Shown: one piece after another, positions 25,055 to 33,893 of the stretch
Layout: every line of letters begins with the position of its first letter
Numbering within the stretch: the stretch's first letter is position 1
Origin: Catenulispora sp. EB89
GTDB taxonomy: Bacteria; Actinomycetota; Actinomycetes; Streptomycetales; Catenulisporaceae
NCBI RefSeq assembly: GCF_041261445.1
Contig: NZ_JBGCCU010000002.1
Span: 186,001 to 250,000 of the forward strand
Length of the DNA: 64,000 nucleotides
Direction of reading: 5' to 3'
The notes under the pieces: generated by a model
The model's input: the letters and a program-made list of their open reading frames with translations, nothing else
Told to the model about the DNA's origin: nothing
Databases searched by the model: none
Translations under genes and position numbers: made by a program

Positions 25055-28000
25055 AGGAGTTGCTTTCCCTCGGGCTGTTTCGGGCAGCACTTGCGGAAGA
25101 CGCAGGTGCCGCACTGTTTCTCGCCGTACGCGGCGAAGTTCTCGTCCAGGACCCGCGCCGCCATCTTCGCGAGCTTCTTCTCGATCGGCGTCTCGCCGGG
25201 CTGCTCCCGCGAGGGGTCCTGCTCGGCGGTCTTGGGCAGCCCGGCCGCGTCGCCCTCGCGCAGGAACACCAGCTCGGCACCGCCGGACTCGTTCGAGACG
25301 CCCTGTATCGCGCCCTCGCGCACCACCAGCTGGTAGACCGCGAGCTGCGGGTGTTCCTGGGCCTCGTTCTTGGTCGGCACATTCTTGCCGGTCTTGAAGT
25401 CGACCACGTAGACCAGCCCGGCCTCGTCGGTCTCCACCCGGTCGAAGGAGCCGCGGATGCGCAGGTCGAAGCCCTCTCCTTCGCCTGCTTCCTCGGAACT
25501 GACGTTGAGCCGGACGTCGAAGTCCTGCTCCGAGGAGTGCAGCAGCCGGCCGCGGTCGGTGACGTGCCAGGCCAGGAACCGCTCCAGCGCGGCCCGCGCC
25601 TCCTCCTTCTGCTGCGGCGACTGCCACTGCGCCTCGAAGGACAACCGGTCCCAGACCCGGTCCAGCCGCTCCATCAGGACGTCCAGCCGGGCCGGGGTGT
25701 CGCCCTTGGCGACCTCGTCGGCGAGCACGTGCACCACGTTGCCGAAGCCGAGCGCGACGGTCTTCTGCTCGTGCGCGGCGGCCTCGTGGTCCAGGAACCA
25801 GCGCAGCGAGCACTCGTCTATGGCCGCGACCTGGCTCGCGGACAGCAGCAGCGGCTTGTCCGGATCGCGCACCGGCTGCTCGGAGGAGGTCTCCTCGACC
25901 AGGCCCCACCACTTGTCGGGGTGTGCGGAGGGCACCAGCGGCCGGCCGTCCCCGGCCTGCGCGTCGGCCAGCCGGGCCAGCCGCTCGGCCGCGGCCTGCC
26001 GCAGCTGGTCGGAGCTCTTCGGGTCGGTCAGCACCCGGCGCAGGTCGGCGACCAGGGCCGGGATGGCCAGCGCGCGCTTGCGCAGGCCGGGCAGCGGCTG
26101 CACCTCGACGCCGAGTTCGTACACGAACCGCGAGGGCGCCTCGGCCGCGGCGTCGTCGCCGATCAGGGAGCTGTCGACGGCGGTCACGACCAGCCGCTCG
26201 CGGGCCCGGGTGGCGGCCACGTAGAACAGCCGGCGCTCCTCGGCGAGCAGCGTCGCCGCGGTCGGGATCTCCTCCATCGACCGCAGGCCGTTGCGGCCGA
26301 TCAGGTCGGCCTGGAGCAGCGAGCCGCGCAGCCGCAGGTCCGGCCACAGGCCGTCCTGGACCCCGGCGACGATCACGAAGCGCCACTGCAGTCCCTTGGA
26401 CTTGTGCGCGCTCATCAGCTGCACCGCGCCGCCGCGCGAGGACTGCGCCGCCATCGAGTCGCCGGCCAGCTCCTGCGCCTCCAGGTCGGCGATGAAGTTG
26501 CGGACGCCGCGACCGGTCGCGCGGTCCTCGGCGCGCGAGGCGTAGTCGAAGAGCACGCACACCGCGTCCAGGTCGCGGTCCGCCGAGCGTCCGGTGTTGC
26601 CGCCGCGCTGCGCGGTGCGCTCCAGGCGCTCGGGCCACTTGGTGGCGCTCCACAGCTGCCACAGCGCCTGTTCGACCGAGCCGCCGCCGCGCAGGATCTG
26701 GCGGGTGCGCAGCAGGAGCATGCCGAGCTGGTAGGCGGGACGTGCGACGTCCTCTTCCATGGCGATCAGGCGCGCGGGCTCGGCGAGGGCTTCGCGGAGC
26801 AGGACCTCGCTGGGCCGGACGCCGTTAACGGTCGCGTCGGTGATCTCTCGGGGCTCGGGCGCGACAGCGTTCTGGTTCGCCACGCGCTCCTCGGCGCGCA
26901 GCGCGCGAGCCAGCTTGCGGAGTTCGAACGCGTCCATGCCGCCGAGCGGTCCGGACAGCAGCGACCGCGCGACCTCCGGCGTCAGCGCGTTCTCGTTGTC
27001 CGCGACCCGCAGCGCCTGCAACAGCACCGAGACCGAGGGCTCGGCGGCCAGCGGCAGCTCGTCGCCGGAGGTGTCGACCGGCACGCCGGCGGTGATCAGC
27101 GCGCGCCGCAGCGCCGGGATCGAGCGGGTCGCGGAGCGGACGAGAACGGCGATCTCGTCCCACGGGACGCCGTCCTCCAGGTGCGCGCGGCGCACCATGT
27201 CCACGATGTTGTCGAGCTCGGTGTTCGGCGTCGGGAAGGTGAAGACCTGGAGCGAGCCCTCGACCGGCGCGCCGTCCACGACCGGCCCCTCGGCGGCCAG
27301 GTCGCGGTGCTCGCGCACCTTCTCGACCGGCAGCAGCGGGATCGGCATGCGCCGGGTGAGCTCGCGCGAGGCCTTCAGCAGCGCCGGGCCGCAGCGGCGC
27401 GAGGTGCGCAGCACCGCGGTGTCGGCGGCGGTGCCGTCCATGTTCCGGAAGGACTCGGGGAAGTCGAGGATGCCGCGCACGTCCGCGCCGCGGAACTGGT
27501 AGATCGACTGGTCCGGGTCGCCGAACACCACCAGGTCGGCGCCGTCCCCGGCCAGTGCCTGGAGCAGCCGCACCTGGGAGGGGTCGGTGTCCTGGTACTC
27601 GTCCACGAACACCGCGCGGAAGTCGTGGCGCAGTTCCCGGCGGACGTCGTCCTGCCCGGCCAGCAGCACCGCGCGGTGCACGAGCTCGCCGTAGTCCAGG
27701 ACGCCCTGGACGTCGAGCACGTCGAGGTACTCCTCGAAGAACGCCGAGGCGGCGTACCAGTCGCCGCGGTCGGCCCGCCGCGCGGCCTCGGCCAGCTCGG
27801 TCGGGTCCAGGCCGAGCTCCCGCGCGCGGGCCAGCACGGTCCGCAGCTCCTCGGCGAAGCCGCGGGTGGCCAGCGCCGCGCGCAGGTCCTGCGGCCACTG
27901 GATGCGCTCGCCGAGCGCACCGCCGCCTATTCCGACATCGATGCTGCCGGAGACCAGGTCACGGACGAACACGTCCTGCTCGGGGCCGGAGAGCAGCCGG

Positions 28001-28398
28001 ATCGGCTCGGTGAACAGCTCGGGGTCCTGGAAGCGGCGGACCAGTGCGTAACAAAAGGAGTGGAACGTGGTCGCCAGCGGCGCGACGCCGGACATCGACA
28101 GCCGGCGGCCGATGCGGTCGCGCAGTTCGGAGGCGGCCTTGCGGCTGAATGTGAGGATCAACACCTGGTCGGGGCGCAGCGCCGCGCGATCGGGGTCGGT
28201 CTTGGAGATGACCGCTTCGACCAGCGTGTGCGTCTTCCCGGTGCCGGGTCCGGCCAGCACCAGGAGCGGCCCGCCGGGGTGGTCGACGACGCGGCGCTGC
28301 GCCGGGTCCAGCGGGGGTCCGCTGACCTGGGACGGCGCCTGCGTGTCGAACAACGTTTCGAATCCTTCGCCGGTGGGTATACCCGAGCGATACACCAC
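25051..28398 (-). CDS. adnA: AdnA, helicase-nuclease subunit
   Basis: The partner of AdnB in double-strand break resection. It is 1115 residues. The N-terminal UvrD-like motor has VLAGPGTGKTHTLVEAV (about 47-63), LILTFSRKAASELRDRIG, AVFVDEYQDTDPSQVRLL, FGDPDQSIYQFRGADV and FYVAATRARERLVV, so all the ATPase motifs look intact. The C-terminal nuclease has VYVVDFKTGKNVPTK, and the Fe-S cysteines are in IDECSLRWFLDH and QCGTCVFRKCCPK. The start is GTG at 28398, with GAGG 3 bases upstream; a GTG one codon on has better spacing. A GTGACA box 17 bases from TCATAG just upstream is a possible promoter. The stop overlaps the adnB start. Confidence 0.93.
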   Translation of the reverse strand: MVYRSGIPTGEGFETLFDTQAPSQVSGPPLDPAQRRVVDHPGGPLLVLAGPGTGKTHTLVEAVISKTDPDRAALRPDQVLILTFSRKAASELRDRIGRRLSMSGVAPLATTFHSFCYALVRRFQDPELFTEPIRLLSGPEQDVFVRDLVSGSIDVGIGGGALGERIQWPQDLRAALATRGFAEELRTVLARARELGLDPTELAEAARRADRGDWYAASAFFEEYLDVLDVQGVLDYGELVHRAVLLAGQDDVRRELRHDFRAVFVDEYQDTDPSQVRLLQALAGDGADLVVFGDPDQSIYQFRGADVRGILDFPESFRNMDGTAADTAVLRTSRRCGPALLKASRELTRRMPIPLLPVEKVREHRDLAAEGPVVDGAPVEGSLQVFTFPTPNTELDNIVDMVRRAHLEDGVPWDEIAVLVRSATRSIPALRRALITAGVPVDTSGDELPLAAEPSVSVLLQALRVADNENALTPEVARSLLSGPLGGMDAFELRKLARALRAEERVANQNAVAPEPREITDATVNGVRPSEVLLREALAEPARLIAMEEDVARPAYQLGMLLLRTRQILRGGGSVEQALWQLWSATKWPERLERTAQRGGNTGRSADRDLDAVCVLFDYASRAEDRATGRGVRNFIADLEAQELAGDSMAAQSSRGGAVQLMSAHKSKGLQWRFVIVAGVQDGLWPDLRLRGSLLQADLIGRNGLRSMEEIPTAATLLAEERRLFYVAATRARERLVVTAVDSSLIGDDAAAEAPSRFVYELGVEVQPLPGLRKRALAIPALVADLRRVLTDPKSSDQLRQAAAERLARLADAQAGDGRPLVPSAHPDKWWGLVEETSSEQPVRDPDKPLLLSASQVAAIDECSLRWFLDHEAAAHEQKTVALGFGNVVHVLADEVAKGDTPARLDVLMERLDRVWDRLSFEAQWQSPQQKEEARAALERFLAWHVTDRGRLLHSSEQDFDVRLNVSSEEAGEGEGFDLRIRGSFDRVETDEAGLVYVVDFKTGKNVPTKNEAQEHPQLAVYQLVVREGAIQGVSNESGGAELVFLREGDAAGLPKTAEQDPSREQPGETPIEKKLAKMAARVLDENFAAYGEKQCGTCVFRKCCPKQPEGKQLL

Positions 28399-28490
28399 GG
28401 TCCTCTATGACAACACAGACCACCGACTGTCACGCCCGATTCGGCAATCGATCATGCCTGCGCGCCGATCATGCCGTACCGGCGAACGCG

Positions 28491-28520
28491 AAGGACCCGC
28501 GGGTTCGACCGCGGGTCCTT
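28491..28520 (-). terminator. Terminator of the ABC exporter operon
   Basis: A perfect 12-base stem AAGGACCCGCGG with a 6-base loop and its complement, 31 bases past the permease stop. The 153-base gap to adnA otherwise holds only the adnA promoter zone. Confidence 0.85.
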
Positions 28521-28551
28521 CACTCTCTTAGGCGCACTTCCCTATCCGGGT

Positions 28552-30870
28552 CTATTCGCTGCGCAGCACCTCAGCGATCGACGACCGGGCCGCGGAGCGC
28601 GCCGGGACCAGCGCGCCGAGGACCGCGATCCCCACGCCGGCCAGGAACATCCAGGCCAGCAGCGGCAGCGAGTAGACGTGGATCATGCTCGGCGCGAGGT
28701 CCAGGCCCTGGGCGCGTTCGATCATCGAGACGATCAGCGCGTGCAGGCCGTAGCCCAGCGGCAGCCCGACGATCCCGCCGAGCAGCCCGAGCAGCCCCAT
28801 CGAGGTCACGATCATCCCCACCACCTGGCGCGGGGTCATGCCCACCGACTTCAGCATGCCGATGTCGCGGCGGCGCTCGCGGGTGTTCAGCAGCACGGTG
28901 TTGAACACCCCGAGGGCGGCGACCAGGCTGAGCACGATGGTGATGACCGCCGCGAACATCTCCAGCTCGGCGTTCGGGTTCCCGTAATCGCGGACGGTGA
29001 CGTCCCAGGTCGGGTCCAGCGCCTTCAGCTTCGCGGCCAGCGCCTGCCGGTCCGCACCGGCCGCGGCGTGCACCTCGAAGCCGTCGGCCTGACGGCCCGG
29101 CGCCAGCTGCTGGAAGGTGCTCCAGTCCGCCTGGAACATGCCGTCCCCGCCGGTGATCCCCTCGCCGACGATGACGTCCTTCGCGGTACGGCCGTTCGAC
29201 TCGATGGTCAGGGTCTGGCCGACGGCCAGGTGGTGCCGGTTCAGGAACCGGGCCGGGGCCACGATCTGGTTCGGGCCGTCCAGCCAGTGCCCCTTGACGA
29301 TGGTCCAGCCCATCATCGCCGAGTCGCCGCCGTAGTACTGCACGTTGACCTCGCTGGTCATCCCGGCGATCCCGACCATGTCGCCGGCCTGCGACGCCAC
29401 TCCGTCCACGCCGGGGACGGCGCGCATCGCCCGCTCCATGGCGGCCGGGGCCACGTTCACCGACTTCGCCGGGTCGTGCCCGACGTCCACGGCCACCGCG
29501 CCGATGCGGTCCGAGGCGGCGCTGGTGTCGCTCATAGTGCGGGCCAGGCCGTTGGCGAAGACCACGGTGGTCACCCCGAGCAGCACCGCCGCGAAGGTCA
29601 GGGCGCTGCGGGCGGGCCGGGCGAACGGCAGCCCCAGGCCCATGCTCACCGAGCGCGGCAGCCGGGAGCCGGCCAGCTTGCGCTGCACCTTCAGGCCGCG
29701 GCCGCGCCTGGGCGCCGAGCCGGCCGAGATCGCGGCGATCGCCGACATCCCCGCCGCGCGCCGGGCCGGGAGGTAGGCGGCCAGCGCGACCAGCAGCGGC
29801 ACCCCGAGCAGGCACACCGCGTCCACCAGCGGACTGATCTGCTGCTGGCCGCCGAGCCCGTTGAAGGCCTTGTTCAGCAGCGGCGAGCCGACCACCAGCC
29901 CGATCGGCACCCCGACCACGGTCCCGACGACGGCCGGCACCGCCATGGTGGCCACGTAGACCCGGACCACCTGGCGCGGGGTGAAGCCGATGGTCTTGTA
30001 GATCCCGATGTCCCGGTATCCGGAGACCACGGCCCCGCTGACCACGTTCAGCACGATCAGCACCGCGACCGCGACCGCCAGCACGCCGAACGCGATCAGC
30101 ATCGGCAGCAGGCTCTGCAGCTTGGCCAGCATCTCGGCGCGGGTGGTGTGCCAGGACTGGAAGCCGGTGAGGGTGCCGGTCGGCAGGTTCCCGGTCGCGG
30201 CGGTCACGTCCGCCTTGACCTGGGCGTCGCTGCCGGCGTGCGCGAACCGGTAGAGCATTTCCAGGTGGTCCGGGTGCAGGGCCGCCATCTGGGCGGGCAC
30301 GACCCAGGCGTCAGCGGTCTGCGAAACGGAGTACGCGTACCCGACGATGGTGAAGGTGGGCAGGCCCGGGCCGGTGATGGTGGTGGCGTCCTGCCCCGGC
30401 GGCGCCGGGAGGACCTGGCCGACCGGCTGGTCCAGCACGATCTCCCCCGGCGCGCTGGGCCACCGGCCCTGCCACAGCCGGACCCGGTCCACGTCGCCGG
30501 GTCCGGGCTGCGAGCGGCCGACCACGGTCATCTGCATCGGGCCGCCCATGTGCGGCATCTGCATGCTGACCTGCGCCGCTTCGAACGGCCCGGCCGCCCC
30601 GGTGACCCCGGCGGCGTGCGCGGTCGCGGCGAGCTGCTGGTCAGTGGCCTTGGCGCCGTCGAAGGCGACGACGGCGTGCGCCCCGTTCTGCTGCCCGAAG
30701 GCCTGCTCGAACGGCCCTCTCGAGGCCTCCAGCAGCCCCAGCCCGAGCACCGCGCTCATCGCGGACATGGTGACGACGAGCCCGATGACGAAGGTCTGGA
30801 CCTTGCGGCGTTTCACGGCCGCGCGCGAGGCGCGCCAGACCGGTCCCTTGGCGAATCTCATGGCGTTCAC
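28552..30870 (-). CDS. FtsX/MacB-type ABC transporter permease
   Basis: A 772-residue membrane protein with the two-unit actinobacterial layout. A first helix near residue 30 (VQTFVIGLVVTMSAMSAVL) is followed by a large outer domain, three helices forming an FtsX domain at about 245-375, then a second outer domain and a second FtsX domain (about 640-770), ending ALVPARSAARSSIAEVLRSE. Such permeases export peptides or lipids, or act mechanically, rather than import. The GTG start overlaps the ATPase stop (GTGA at 30867-30870). The adjacent divergent histidine kinase/regulator pair suggests the exporter is induced by envelope stress or antimicrobial peptides. Confidence 0.9.
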   Translation of the reverse strand: MNAMRFAKGPVWRASRAAVKRRKVQTFVIGLVVTMSAMSAVLGLGLLEASRGPFEQAFGQQNGAHAVVAFDGAKATDQQLAATAHAAGVTGAAGPFEAAQVSMQMPHMGGPMQMTVVGRSQPGPGDVDRVRLWQGRWPSAPGEIVLDQPVGQVLPAPPGQDATTITGPGLPTFTIVGYAYSVSQTADAWVVPAQMAALHPDHLEMLYRFAHAGSDAQVKADVTAATGNLPTGTLTGFQSWHTTRAEMLAKLQSLLPMLIAFGVLAVAVAVLIVLNVVSGAVVSGYRDIGIYKTIGFTPRQVVRVYVATMAVPAVVGTVVGVPIGLVVGSPLLNKAFNGLGGQQQISPLVDAVCLLGVPLLVALAAYLPARRAAGMSAIAAISAGSAPRRGRGLKVQRKLAGSRLPRSVSMGLGLPFARPARSALTFAAVLLGVTTVVFANGLARTMSDTSAASDRIGAVAVDVGHDPAKSVNVAPAAMERAMRAVPGVDGVASQAGDMVGIAGMTSEVNVQYYGGDSAMMGWTIVKGHWLDGPNQIVAPARFLNRHHLAVGQTLTIESNGRTAKDVIVGEGITGGDGMFQADWSTFQQLAPGRQADGFEVHAAAGADRQALAAKLKALDPTWDVTVRDYGNPNAELEMFAAVITIVLSLVAALGVFNTVLLNTRERRRDIGMLKSVGMTPRQVVGMIVTSMGLLGLLGGIVGLPLGYGLHALIVSMIERAQGLDLAPSMIHVYSLPLLAWMFLAGVGIAVLGALVPARSAARSSIAEVLRSE

Positions 30871-31604
30871 GCGGTCCTCTCCACGGCGCGCTCGGCCACG
30901 ATCCGGCCGTCGGCGACCTCGACCAGGCGGCTGGCGCAGCGGGCGGCCAGGCGCGGGTCGTGGGTCACCATCAGCAGGGTCTGCCCGAGCTGGTTCAGGT
31001 CGATCAGCAGGTCCATCACCTGCTCGCCGGAGCGGCTGTCCAGCGCGCCGGTCGGCTCGTCGGCCAGCAGCAGGGCCGGCCGGTTCATCAGGGCGCGGGC
31101 CACCGCGACGCGCTGGCGCTCGCCGCCGGACAGCTGCTGCGGGTAGGTGTTCTGTCGGTCGGCGATGCCCAGCTCGCCGAGCAGTTCCAGCGCGCGGCGC
31201 CGGGCCTGGCCGGCCGGGACGCCGCTGAGCTGCGCGGCCAGCGCGACGTTGTCCAGCGCCGGCAGGTCGTCGATCAGGTTGAAGAACTGGAAGATCATCC
31301 CGATCCGGCGGCGGCGGAACAGCGCCAGGCCGGTCTCGTTCAGCGCACCGAGGTCCTCGCCGTGCACGACGACCTGCCCGGAACTGGGCCGGTCCAGCCC
31401 GGCGACCAGGTTCAGCAGCGTGGACTTGCCGCAGCCGGACGGGCCCATGACGGCCACGGCCTCGCCCTGGCGGATGTGCAGCGTGACGCCGTCGAGGGCG
31501 GTGGTGTCCCCGAACTCCTTGCGGACGGCGTCGAGACGGACGATGGGTCCGGTGGCTTCTGCGGACTCTGCGGTCCCTGCGGACTCGGCGGCGGTAGCGG
31601 TCAT
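30867..31604 (-). CDS. MacB-type ABC transporter ATPase
   Basis: A 245-residue ATPase of the LolD/MacB class. Walker A is VMGPSGCGKSTLLN (about 50-63), the Q-loop lies in GMIFQFFNLIDDL, the signature is QQLSGGERQRVAVARAL, Walker B is LLLADEPTGALDS and the switch His is in LMVTHDPRLAAR. The first 20 residues are Ala/Glu/Ser/Thr-rich and dispensable. The ATG at 31604 lies 84 bases from the divergent kinase gene. It is translationally coupled to its permease. Confidence 0.94.
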   Translation of the reverse strand: MTATAAESAGTAESAEATGPIVRLDAVRKEFGDTTALDGVTLHIRQGEAVAVMGPSGCGKSTLLNLVAGLDRPSSGQVVVHGEDLGALNETGLALFRRRRIGMIFQFFNLIDDLPALDNVALAAQLSGVPAGQARRRALELLGELGIADRQNTYPQQLSGGERQRVAVARALMNRPALLLADEPTGALDSRSGEQVMDLLIDLNQLGQTLLMVTHDPRLAARCASRLVEVADGRIVAERAVERTA

Positions 31605-31688
31605 GTGATCAACGTATGGTGGGGGCGCACCGCGGCGGATCGGTCCGTGGTGGTAATCGTCCGGGCCTCTCATCCTGGGGATGTAGAC

Positions 31689-32531
31689 ATGCTGTGGGTG
31701 CTGGTGGGGGCGCTGCTCGCGGCGTCCGCGGCGGCGGGATGGTTCGCGGTCCTGCTGCGCCGGGAACGCGGGCGCTACGCCCGGGCCATCGAGGAGCGCG
31801 GGTGGCTGCTGGAGAAGGAGCGGGAGAGCGCCGCGCAGCAGGCCGTGGACGGTGAGCGGGCGCGGATCGCGCGGGAGCTGCACGACATCGTCAGCCACAA
31901 CGTGAGCATGATGCTGATCCAGGCGGGGGCGGCGCGGCAGGTACTGGCGGCTTCCCCTCCCCTGACCGAAGCCACCGGGGAGCCGGCCGCCTCGGAAGTG
32001 GCCGAGGACGCGTTGCTGGCCGTCGAGAGCGCGGGCCGCGAGACCATGACCGAGCTGCGGCATCTGCTCGGCGTCCTGGCGCCGGCGCAGGACGGCCGCG
32101 ACGACGGGCCTGGCCTGGCGCCACAGCCGACGCTGGCACGGCTGTCGGCGCTCGTGGACAAGATCGCTTTCGCCGGGCTTCCGGTGGACGTGCGGATCTC
32201 CGGCGAGCCGCGCGCGTTGCCCGGCGGCATTGATTCGACGGCGTACCGGGTGGTGCAGGAGGCGCTGACCAACGCGCTCAAGTACGGCGGGTCGAACGCC
32301 GAGCTGACCGTCCGCTACGACGACCGCTACCTGCGGATCGAGGTGCTGACCAGTGGGAACGGCTCACTGACCGGGATCGGCGGGACCGTCTCCAGCGAGT
32401 CGCTCGGCACCGGCCGCGGCTTGATGGGCCTGAAAGAACGCGTCGCGGTCTACGGCGGCGATCTGGATGCCCGCCGTCGCCTCGGCGGCGGCTTCCGAGT
32501 CCGTGCGAAGATACCTTTGGACGCACCATGA
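31689..32531 (+). CDS. Sensor histidine kinase (HisKA_3 type) with minimal sensor
   Basis: A 280-residue NarL-type kinase. It has one N-terminal membrane helix (VLVGALLAASAAAGWFAVLL), no extracellular domain and a short coiled linker. The phospho-His is in RIARELHDIVSHNVSMM (about residue 64). The N-box is YRVVQEALTNALKYG and the ATP lid/G2 is GRGLMGLKERVAVYGG. With no sensor domain of its own it may read the flux or state of the divergent ABC exporter, as BceS-type systems do; this is inference. Its stop overlaps the regulator start (ATGA). Confidence 0.9.
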   Translation: MLWVLVGALLAASAAAGWFAVLLRRERGRYARAIEERGWLLEKERESAAQQAVDGERARIARELHDIVSHNVSMMLIQAGAARQVLAASPPLTEATGEPAASEVAEDALLAVESAGRETMTELRHLLGVLAPAQDGRDDGPGLAPQPTLARLSALVDKIAFAGLPVDVRISGEPRALPGGIDSTAYRVVQEALTNALKYGGSNAELTVRYDDRYLRIEVLTSGNGSLTGIGGTVSSESLGTGRGLMGLKERVAVYGGDLDARRRLGGGFRVRAKIPLDAP

Positions 32532-33211
32532 GCCCCCGTGTCTTGATAGCCGACGACCAGTCCCTGGTCCGCACCGGTTTCCGCATGATCCTGACCGCCA
32601 ACGGCATCGAAGTCCTCGGCGAGGTCTCCGACGGCCTGGAGGCGGTCGAGGCCGCCGCCCGGCTGAAGCCCGACGTGGTGCTGATGGACATCCGCATGCC
32701 GAACCTCGACGGCCTGGAGGCCGCGCGCCGGATCCTGGCCGCCGACCCCCGGATCCGGATCCTGATGCTCACCACCTTCGACCTGGACGAGTACGTCTAC
32801 GAGGCCCTGGCCGCCGGCGCCTCCGGCTTCCTGCTGAAGGACGTCACCCCCGAGCACCTGGTGGCCAGCGTCCGCCTGGTGGACACCGGCGACGCACTGC
32901 TGGCACCGTCGATCACCCGCCGCCTGGTGGAGAAGTTCGCAGCCCCCGCCGCCGACTCGGCAGGCACCCCGCCGAGAACCCCCGCCGTCCACCGCGACCT
33001 GGCCGCCCTGACCCCGCGCGAACTCGAGATCCTGACCCTCCTGGGCCGCGGCCTGTCCAACACCGAGCTGGCCGCGCACCTGGTGCTGTCCGAGGCGACG
33101 GTGAAGACGCACGTCGCGCACATCTTCACAAAACTCTCGCTCCGCGACCGGGCGCAGGCGGTGGTGGTCGCTTACGAGACCGGCCTGGTCGCGCCCGGCG
33201 ACGAGGACTGA
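32528..33211 (+). CDS. NarL/LuxR-type response regulator
   Basis: A 227-residue regulator. The receiver domain has the acidic pocket D9-D10, phospho-acceptor D54 (VVLMDIRMPN), Thr in LMLTTFDLDEYV and Lys in GFLLKDVTPEHL. The LuxR helix-turn-helix is LTPRELEILTLLGRGLSNTE then EATVKTHVAHIFTKLSL. It is coupled to the kinase by ATGA and probably controls the divergent exporter. Its last codons form half of a hairpin that is duplicated 134 bases downstream. Confidence 0.95.
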   Translation: MSPRVLIADDQSLVRTGFRMILTANGIEVLGEVSDGLEAVEAAARLKPDVVLMDIRMPNLDGLEAARRILAADPRIRILMLTTFDLDEYVYEALAAGASGFLLKDVTPEHLVASVRLVDTGDALLAPSITRRLVEKFAAPAADSAGTPPRTPAVHRDLAALTPRELEILTLLGRGLSNTELAAHLVLSEATVKTHVAHIFTKLSLRDRAQAVVVAYETGLVAPGDED

Positions 33212-33222
33212 GGCCGGGCGCG
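33191..33222 (+). terminator. Hairpin spanning the response-regulator stop codon
   Basis: GCGCCCGGC and GCCGGGCGC pair around a 13-base loop that contains the last codons and the TGA stop. The same 32 bases, with one change, recur at 33325-33356. Confidence 0.6.
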
Positions 33223-33324
33223 GGCCGGCGGCGGGCTGTTCGGCCTGGCCCGGCGCGGCGCGGCTTGCCCGACCTGGCCCGGCTGCAGCTGCCGGCGCCG
33301 CAGCCATTGCCCGGCCCGCGCGCC

Positions 33325-33356
33325 GCGCCCGGCGACGAGAACTGAGGCCGGGCGCG
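33325..33356 (+). repeat. Second copy of the response-regulator 3' hairpin
   Basis: A 32-base copy of 33191-33222 with a single G-to-A change, again forming a 9-base stem. The 102 bases between the copies are low-complexity GGCC-rich DNA without a gene. It lies 8 bases before the end of the convergent alkyltransferase-like gene, so it may terminate that gene as well. Confidence 0.8.
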
Positions 33357-33364
33357 TATCGCCC

Positions 33365-33736
33365 CTACTCCCCCGCGAAGTCCTTCGGCACCTCGTCCAT
33401 CGACCCGCGCCCCGGCGTCCCGTCCTCCCCCGGCGACCAGCGGGCCCGGACCATGTCGATCCGGCTGCCGTCCGGCTTCAGCGGCGTGCCCTCCTCGCGG
33501 TAGTTGGCCAGCGCCTCGCGCTCGTGCCCGGGCAGGAAGCCGCCGTCGCTGCGCACCACGCGCCACCAGGGGGAACCGCCGCCGTACTTGGCCATCGCGG
33601 TGCCGACCTGGCGCGGGCCGCCCTCGCCGAGCCAGTCGGCGACGTCGCCGTAGGCCATCACGCGGCCCGGCGGGATCCGGTCCACCACTTCGAACACGCG
33701 GTCCACGTACGGAGGCAGTTCGGGTGGTTTGCTCAC
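33365..33736 (-). CDS. Alkyltransferase-like protein (MGMT-fold, no catalytic Cys)
   Basis: A 123-residue protein of the DNA O6-alkylguanine methyltransferase fold. The DNA-binding segment is RIPPGRVMAYGDVADWLG and PRQVGTAMAK. At the active site, where methyltransferases have PCHR, it reads GGGSPWWRVVRSDGGF, so the acceptor Cys is replaced by Trp. That is the mark of ATL proteins, which bind damaged guanine and pass it to nucleotide excision repair. The GTG at 33736 has AGGAG 8 bases upstream; an ATG at 33742 is too close to it. Confidence 0.85.
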   Translation of the reverse strand: MSKPPELPPYVDRVFEVVDRIPPGRVMAYGDVADWLGEGGPRQVGTAMAKYGGGSPWWRVVRSDGGFLPGHEREALANYREEGTPLKPDGSRIDMVRARWSPGEDGTPGRGSMDEVPKDFAGE

Positions 33737-33893
33737 TTCCATCACTCCTGTCGAGGTAATCCGCCGCGCCCCGGGGAACCCCCTCGTGGGACGATCAACC
33801 ACAGTCGCCGCACTCGCGGGGCGCCAGGGACTATCGTCCTTGTGTCCGACACGGCGCACCACGACGACAACAAGAGCAGAAAACAGGTGGACA

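Noticed and set aside
21578-26662. The adnB frame stays open far upstream into adnA, giving a 1694-codon frame.
   Set aside because: The upstream part is out of frame with adnA's conserved nuclease domain and is Arg/Gly/Ala-rich noise; the TTG at 25054 fits the family start and coupling.
25060-28410. A 1116-codon open frame on the plus strand, antisense to adnA.
   Set aside because: It mirrors adnA codons in GC-rich DNA, has no recognisable domain and low-complexity composition; adnA has all helicase motifs.
28471-31146. An 891-codon plus-strand frame over the ABC exporter.
   Set aside because: Antisense shadow of the permease and ATPase with no domain.
28552-33211. ABC exporter plus two-component genes considered as part of an antibiotic biosynthetic cluster.
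   Set aside because: No biosynthetic, precursor-peptide or modification genes flank them.
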